Below, piece after piece: positions 58,110-64,000 of a stretch of DNA of 64,000 bases. Source of the stretch: Anastrepha obliqua (Eukaryota > Arthropoda > Insecta > Diptera > Tephritidae); contig NC_072895.1 of the NCBI RefSeq assembly GCF_027943255.1, positions 32,710,001-32,774,000 on the forward strand, read 5' to 3'. Every line of letters begins with the position of its first letter. Within the stretch, counting starts at the first letter, position 1. Made by a program: the position numbers and the translations under genes. Below the pieces are notes generated by a model that was given only the letters and a program-made list of their open reading frames with translations, did no database searches and was not told where the DNA came from.

Positions 58110-58860
58110 GCATGCCCATTGCGGCAGGCCCTGAAGGCCCTGAAGAATGCAAAGCAAACCTTAAAGATTGTTCACGAATGTAAGAAAAAGCGTAATTCTG
58201 TAGCAATACAGAATAAGCAAGTACTTACATATATGGGTTCCAGGACACCGCGTCGTTCAAGGAAGTGAAATTGACAATGAATTGACCGACTACGGATCAG
58301 CAATTACCCCATAGGGACCAGAGCCAATAATCGGAATCAGTTCTACAGGAATCATGAATTGATTCAGCGATTCTGTATGCAATTTACAAAAAGAGCGATG
58401 GTTCAGTCTACAACGCTGCAGAAAGTGTTTTGTGACAAGCCCGAAGAAAAACTATCTACAACTTGGTAGAAAAGAAGTTCGGTTGATAGTCGGTATTATT
58501 ACAGAACAAACCAATGGGTCAGGATATGACTACCATTGGAATCATTGAGGATCCGATTTGCCTGTTTTCCTTAGAGCAGCCGGATAGCACAGAGTATTTT
58601 TTTCTGTGAATGTCCAGCCTTTGCTAGAGCACGGATACGAATTTTGGGTTTCGATGCCATGGGAATGAGTATAATTGATTCTCTCAAACTGGAGGATATA
58701 TTCAGATGTGCCAAAGAATTCTTACAGAACTAGCTATTTCTGTCTCTGTCTCTTCTCTATCCTATCTCTTTCCCTCTGTCAGTTTCCAAAGCTTTGAATA
58801 CAATGGGCTTTGAGCCTGAGTGTTTTAGGAGTTTCCATTCTCTTGGTGCTTCTTGACTTG
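58110..58860 (+). pseudogene. RNase H-type retroelement C-terminus (plus strand)
   Basis: This reads RQALKALKNAKQTLKIVHEC, TYIWVPGHRVVQGSEIDNEL (last RNase H block with Asp or Asn changes), PEPIIGISSTGIMN, then a frame-broken EYFFCECPAFARARIRILGF zinc-knuckle tail and SLKLEDIFRCAKEFLQN. The 3' untranslated sequence continues to about 58860. It is a different subfamily from its head-to-head neighbour. Confidence 0.7.
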
Positions 58861-59635
58861 CCTTTTTCAAATTTAAAATTTCAACCCAGATAGGCAAAAT
58901 AAGAGAAAGGAAATATGCTTATTTGACAACTCGTTTGGTTGCATGGGATTAATTTTCATTAACCCAATTGAAATTCCAAACAATTTTTTTTTTTGTTGAA
59001 GTGGATCACACGAAGTGGCTTGACATTGATATTGACTAATTAAATGAGTTTCATGAATTAACTACTCGTTTATATAATGAAAACGACAGCCAAATTAACG
59101 AAATGTATGCAGTTATGTTGGAATATGTGCAAAGGCGGTTCAATAACTTCCCGTGTTTGATGACAGAGGGCGTTCTTAAGGGAAGTTGGTGTTAGTATCG
59201 TGTGCTGCCATCTAGCAAACGTAGGCAAACACATTTCAGACTGATTGATAGGCTAGTTTGGATTTGGCAGCTATTCGAGTAAGACGAGTTTCATGATTTT
59301 CGCTAAGGTGGAAAAAAGAGACGCATCGTTCGATAATTCGCATTTTGTTTTGTTCGATCGATAAGGCAATTTGCAAAAGCCCGATAAGAACTAGGTAACA
59401 AAACTTGGAAGCACTGACTTCATTCGCAACTATTTCATAAGCGCTAATAAAACTGTGCGCTTATTGCTTCACAAAAATTTTAGGCGCAGACGCATGTGCG
59501 GGGAAAAAGCTTAGCTATTATGAACAAATTCAATTTTGAACGAAATTTTGGATGATCGTGGATGACAAAATTTTATTTTCATCAAAGAAATAAGAACTCA
59601 CAAAACAATCTTTATTTAAAAGGGCAAAAATAATA
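58861..59635. other. No gene seen; possible mariner 5' scrap
   Basis: GGCGGTTCAATAACTTCCCG at 59136 resembles a mariner-type terminus, and a short reading FAKVEKRDASF (about 59297) resembles a mariner start. No partner end or catalytic block was found, so I leave it unassigned. Confidence 0.3.
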
Positions 59636-59639
59636 CGCG

Positions 59640-59839
59640 AAAAATTTGCTTTATTTTTGATAAAAAAAACTAAATTTCGATTGCATTAGACTTAAAAGTA
59701 ATCAAATAAAAATAAGATCTAGAAAGGGTGAAAACAAGAACGAGACTATTAAAAATTCTACTAATTTCAGGCCTAATAAGTGGGTAATTTAAGTAATTGG
59801 ATTTAAAAATTTTAGCATGCACGAGAAATGGAAACTTAA
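59640..59839 (-). pseudogene. Non-LTR RT, C-terminal end beyond the TTAA element
   Basis: The minus strand gives FPFLVHAKIFKSNYLNYPLI and then RPEISRIFNS...TLSRSYF. This fits the end of jockey/CR1-like RTs (a NYGxNxPxxR...FN...LSRxxF pattern). It continues the reading of 61302-61860 when the intervening element is removed with one TTAA. Confidence 0.5.
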
Positions 59840-61301
59840 GGGGTCCCGATGGTCTAGAGTTCGAAAATTTTGGGTATTTTCAGGAATTTTTTTTGCAACA
59901 AAAAGAATGAAAAACGTTATTTAAATTTTTTAGGATTTTTATTTAACTTCTTTTACTTACAAAATTGAAAAAAAATATTTTTTTTTTAATTTTAATAATT
60001 TTAAAAATGACGCTAGTTGGCCCTCCCGAAAAGTTGGAACTGGAGGGTCTTGTGCGTTTGGCTCTTCTATTTATGGTAGTAGCCCGGTGTGACGGGTTCA
60101 AAAAATCGATTTTTGTTTTTAGATTTTTGGAAGAAAAACATCTTAAAAATATAATTACTATACAAATTTCAGACAGAAATTTTAATTATTTTTAAAGTTA
60201 TAGCTAAAAAAAGAGAGCGCGCCGTAGTGTGTATGAAAGCGTGTGACACGCCAGCAGCAGCTGCTCTGACCAACGCGTTTTTCTCAAAACCATGTTTTCA
60301 AAATTTCGGGAAATCACTAACTCAAAACTATTCAACCGATTTGGCTAAAAATTTAACCCATTATTCTATACACACATATCTAGATCCTAGGCCTTTAAAA
60401 CATTTAATTTTTTAATAATAAACTAGTTAATTTAAACAATTTGTGAAGAAAAAAATTAGATTTTGAGAACTTTTTCCACAAGTCCGCCATTTTGTTTTTG
60501 TTTTTTTTATTTTTATGTATATTTTAGATTCGGGAACTAAAATAAAGTCTACAGAATAATAATCTCTTTGAATTTTTTATTTCAGATGACTTTGGAAGAC
60601 TGTGTGTTTCCCCGAACCAACTCATCTTTTTTTAAGGACTCCACTTTTTAACAAATTAATATAAAATTAACTTTAAAAAAAATGTTTATATACTTCAAAA
60701 CACCAATAAAAACATGTAAAAACTTTAAAACGATCGCATTTTATTTTCTTTTTAAAAAAGATTCATGAAAAAACGTCCGAATTTCGGTCGCTACACCAGA
60801 CTAATACCTTATCTGAAACACAAAAACCAAAAAAATTATTAATCAGTATGACTGTGCCTACGTCCCGTACTAGAATACAAAAAACAAAACAATTTAACAA
60901 AATGGGGCGGTTTTGAAATTGACACTCTAAAACTCGATTTTTTTCAGTTTTTGAAACAAAAAAATACGAAATAATTGAAATAATAATATGATTCTAGTAT
61001 GGCCGATAGCCAATGATGTTGTGAACAATATATTAAAACTTCAGACGATTCGGTTGAATATTTTTTTTTTGTTTTTGACAACTCCAGGACGAAAAAAGTC
61101 ATTTTGAGCTAAATGAGTTTAAAGTTTAAGGTACCGGAACGCGCGGCCGCGCTCTACCTAGTTAATGGGCTATAGAAGCTGTAATATTGGGAATTTCTGC
61201 ATGAAAATTTCACAGCATATTTTTAAAAGCCCATGCTTTCGAAATAAAGAAAAACAAAAAATCGATTTTTTGGAAATTTCTAGACCAGCGGGTCCACTTA
61301 A
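59836..61301. mobile_element. TTAA-flanked TIR element, family 2 (1458 bp)
   Basis: TTAA lies at 59836-59839 and 61298-61301. The left end is GGGGTCCCGATGGTCTAGA and the right end, read inward, is GTGGACCCGCTGGTCTAGA (16 of 19 identical). The interior is AT-rich with two more complex blocks: 60210-60350 (GCGTGTGACACGCCAGCAGC) and 61010-61180. The longest frame (76 codons at 59965) has no motif, so it is probably non-autonomous. It interrupts an RT pseudogene. Confidence 0.75.
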
Positions 61302-61860
61302 AGGCCTTTGGAGAATACTGAAGCTTATCTGTTCCAGCAGATCAGGACAGTCAATGACACCACAGACGATATCATAGATAATGTGATCTTTGAGAGTATT
61401 TTATGCCTTGAGGAAAGTGATTTTAAATGGATGAACGTTAATTTGGCCCTATGTTCCAACTTGGAACTCTGGGAATTGATGATGATGAGCACTCAATGAT
61501 CCCCATTAAACCAACCTGCCTCGTTAAAGTAAAGAAATCGCAGAGCCAAACAGCAAAACTGCATTGAACTCTTTCCATTATTTGGGATTCCATATCATTT
61601 CCTATTATAGATACCAAATTACTGATGTATATTCCCACTTTGACCTCAGTGGAGAATTGCAAAGCATTTTCCTAGTAAAAGGATCTTTAAAGTCTCGCGC
61701 ATAACGTCGCAGAAAGCCCGGGTTGGAATAAGCTTTAGGAATACTGAAGCTGATGTGATTGACAAAGGAGAACCCCCAGGTCGAAAATAACGCCAATGCA
61801 GATCCTAAAATGCATTTACTGAGGAAAGACGAGCATTCGGTTTATCGGTGCAATAATTTT
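61302..61860 (-). pseudogene. Non-LTR RT (jockey/CR1-like) thumb fragment
   Basis: From right to left come FSIPKAYSNPGFLRRYARDF and KDPFTRKMLCNSPLRSKWEY, then TSVIWY. In other frames follow ESQIMERVQCSF, NTLKDHIIYDIVCGVIDCPD and LLEQISFSILQRP. It is close in type to the RT at 19503-19722 (RNFKDPCTRKLLFNSLA). Several shifts and stops. The TTAA element sits directly after QRP. Confidence 0.7.
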
Positions 61861-61979
61861 ATTCTCCATAGCTGGTTATCCCAATATGCAGTTTAATACT
61901 CGAATAGAAATATGAGTTTTGCTATGCAAAACCGTCAATAGGAAACAGCAATAAAATAGTAACTACGCTTCTTCCTCTT

Positions 61980-62545
61980 TTGGATTGGCGCGATAACCGC
62001 ATACGATTTTGGCCGCTTTTGGGTGAGTTTAATAAAGCGCGTCAGTCATTTCTTTTTCCTGCTACCCGACGCTAGTTGGGCACACAAGTGAAGCCAAGTT
62101 CTTCTCTACCTGATACACAGAAGCCTTTCCCTTCCTCTGCTACCACCAGCTGGTACCGCATCGAATACTTTCAGCGCTGGAGCGTTTGTATCCATTCAGA
62201 CGACATGACAACGAAGTCGCTAGATATTTATTCGCTGTGCTCTGTCTATGTCGTCGTAAAGTTTATACAGTTCATCGTTCCATCACCTGCGGCATTCGCC
62301 GTCGCCAACGAGCAAAGGTCCAAAAATCGTCTGCAGAATTTTTCTCTCAAGCACTCCAAGGAACGTTTCATCGGATGGTGTCGTCGTCCAAGTTTTTGAG
62401 GTGTACGTTAGGTCGAGCCTGATGAGAGCCTTATAAAGTGTTAGTTTTGTTCATTGAGAGACGACTTTTCTACTCAATCGCCTACTTAGTCCAAAGTAGC
62501 ACTTGTTGGCAAGAGAGATTCTCCGTTGGATTGCAAAGCTACGAA
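61980..62545 (-). pseudogene. Non-LTR RT tail, family X, copy 3
   Basis: Read from right to left, the minus strand gives ISLANKCYFGLSRRL, a LTLYKALI-like block, WTTTPSDETFLGVLERKILQ, TIFGPLLVGDGECRR, YKLYDDIDRAQRI-like and NAPALKVFDAVPAGGS. The blocks are collinear with 21897-22436. It is damaged by stops and shifts. Confidence 0.7.
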
Positions 62546-62599
62546 TGTGCTTACTTTCGTTAAAACTTTATTAACAAATAAAATAAAATTTTGTTTTCC

Positions 62600-62960
62600 A
62601 GACCTTTTCTAGGCCTACGAAGAATGTTGAGAATAATATCCCATTATTATTATTATTATTATTTGCTAGAGCACCGGTTGCGGCTGTAAAGTGCCTAATA
62701 AAAAAAGTTCCTTTGGGGTCCATTTTGCAACTTTTAACTTCATCTGCTACCACGTGAACGAATCGTGAATAGTCGCGATTTCCCTAAATAGATTTCGCCT
62801 TCTTATTCCTTTTGGCGGTCCTCTATAACGAGAGCCTTGCAGGTTCCAGTCCAATGAATTTCTGCATCGGATTTCTGCTGTAGCAGGTTTACGGATTGCG
62901 TGACCAATCCATTTCCATTTTCGATCGCGAATCCCAATTTCAATTGGACTGTGACCACTT
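62600..62960 (-). pseudogene. Non-LTR RT tail, family Y, copy 3
   Basis: The minus strand reads KWIGHAIRKPATAEIRCRNS, LDWNLQGSRYRGPPKGIRRR and NLFREIATIHDSFTW, then a shifted AKWTPKELFLLGTL tail. A (ATT)n tract at 62644-62665 encodes a poly-Ile/Asn end. Typical endonuclease-RT C-terminus. Confidence 0.7.
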
Positions 62961-62999
62961 CGAGTACAGAACTAGTTATCCGATAGACCAGTCATCAGG

Positions 63000-63335
63000 C
63001 CACCAGATATGCACAATCGCTCTTGGTTAGGTTACATAAGGTCATACTGGCTGGCCGAGGATACGCAGAGACCATTTTAGTCCATAGCGATACCAGATCA
63101 GAGTTCTATTTAGCGAAAATATACATCACTCAAGATGCGTGTACGGTTCACGAATTTCAGGAGTACTAGAGCTCCAGTTCAGGGTTAGATTCCAGCCTTT
63201 CAAAGCTGTAAGCACCCAGTTAGCATAGTCTAATTTTCGAGAGCGCCGGTCAGTAGCATAGAAAATGCTCCAAGGTTTCTCTTGTACCCAAGAGAATGGC
63301 CCTAAGGCCGCGATTTATAAATATCCCATTGGGTA
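63000..63335 (-). mobile_element. Non-LTR retroelement 3'-end fragment
   Basis: CTTGGTTAGGTTACATAAGG, CTGGCTGGCCGAGG and GAGACCATTTTAGTCCATAG resemble the 3' ends of the RNase H-type retroelements (compare 38430-38500, GTTGTCCACTGTAGGCCACA and GGCCCATTGTGATGCC). No zinc-knuckle coding sequence is clear. Assignment is by this similarity only. Confidence 0.4.
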
Positions 63336-64000
63336 TAACAAATTTTTGTTTGTTCTGTTCTAAGGGCGTTTGTGTTGTGCGAATTTATCTGTGTTCCCAC
63401 AACTGAGCAACGACAAGGTAAGCACGGCCTTTGCGTTTGTGTGGTGCGCATAGAATTTCTGCAGTAGCTTATTGTTTTCGACTACTTTTCGTTTGTTAGA
63501 CTCCACTTTACTAGCTCAGCATGGCAGTCCATAAAACTAAAAACTTTCAAATTAATATAGCGCGGGAGTTGGTGGCGGGTCGAGTTTGCAACGTTCCAAC
63601 GCCTATGCGCCACCTTACAGCTGACGTTGCCATTCTAGGCCGCATTGCTGCGAGTACATGGCACGGTAGAGACAAAGCATTTAAACACAACTCCGCGGAA
63701 TAAGCAACTCGGTTAAAAAGCTGACAAGCAGATAGTGAGGAGCAAGTAATCAAGAACGTTGAGAGTTGTTGGCGCTCGCTATGTGAACCCAGTGAATGCA
63801 TTGGCGCGCAAATGAAATACCATAAAAGACTGAAAAGAAATGTGGAATGACACCTGTGTGTGTGTGTGTGTGTCATAACACTTTCCGTTTTACTTCCCTT
63901 CATCACAACTGCAACGTGTCAAATGCTGTGAGTCCTTTTAGAAACCGCTGACTTTTGTTTGGCGGCACTTGACACACTTTTCATCCGCCACATATTTCTC
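63336..64000. other. No gene seen; TG microsatellite
   Basis: A (TG)n tract lies at 63854-63873. The 60-codon plus frame at 63521-63703 (MAVHKTKNFQINIARELVAG) overlaps a longer reverse frame and has no motif I recognise, so I do not call it a gene. Confidence 0.4.

Noticed and set aside
59136..59330. Mariner 5' end
   Set aside because: Only a terminus-like string and a few matching residues; no partner TIR or catalytic block.
63521..63703. 60-codon frame near the window end
   Set aside because: Short, overlapped by a longer reverse frame, no known motif.

Overview
The window looks like euchromatic or pericentromeric DNA from a higher fly. The jockey-like retrotransposon fragments, the mixture of mariner types and the abundant TG/CA and TATG microsatellites suggest a tephritid-type fruit fly, but no host gene is present to confirm this. 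I found no convincing host protein-coding gene, rRNA, tRNA or CRISPR. Nearly everything recognisable is a transposable element or its remains, so the window is probably intergenic or inside a very large intron.

Layout. 1-1.8 kb: mariner end, then a non-LTR reverse transcriptase (RT) tail split by a hAT-like fragment. 3.4-7.9 kb: two mariner pseudogenes, an RNase H scrap, a hAT core fragment. 8.1-9.4 kb: a long inverted repeat, a tRNA-derived SINE and a deleted element of a Tc1/mariner family here called QQDG. 9.6-11.4 kb: T-rich DNA and a jockey-type RT. 12.7-14.5 kb: one mariner nested in another. 15.7-16.3 kb: a short terminal-inverted-repeat (TIR) element. 18.4-19.7 kb: an RT split by a TTAA-specific element. 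20.5-23.8 kb: endonuclease-like scrap, tandem repeats, RT tails, SINE, Mos1-like mariner. 25.1-27.4 kb: a foldback-like structure. 29.2-34.9 kb: QQDG element with a retroelement insertion, SINE, RT pieces, mariner, maT-type element. 35.6-42.2 kb: RNase H retroelements, inverted repeats, QQDG element, R2-like RT. 43.1-46.0 kb: the best preserved element, a 2.8 kb hAT-like transposon with TIRs and a perfect 8-bp target duplication. 46.4-49.6 kb: AT-rich minisatellites holding a pogo-like MITE. 52.5-56.1 kb: QQDG, TTAA, irritans-type mariner and maT copies. 57.3-63.3 kb: RNase H and RT fragments and a second TTAA-specific element.

The elements do not form a pathway. They form a layered record of insertions. 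At four sites, conceptually removing one insertion with one copy of its target duplication rejoins the host element's reading frame or matching sequence, which gives firm element boundaries and relative ages. The two most unusual items are the hAT-like transposon at 43141-45965, disabled by only one in-frame stop and one frameshift, and a group of TTAA-targeted elements whose ends do not resemble canonical piggyBac ends.
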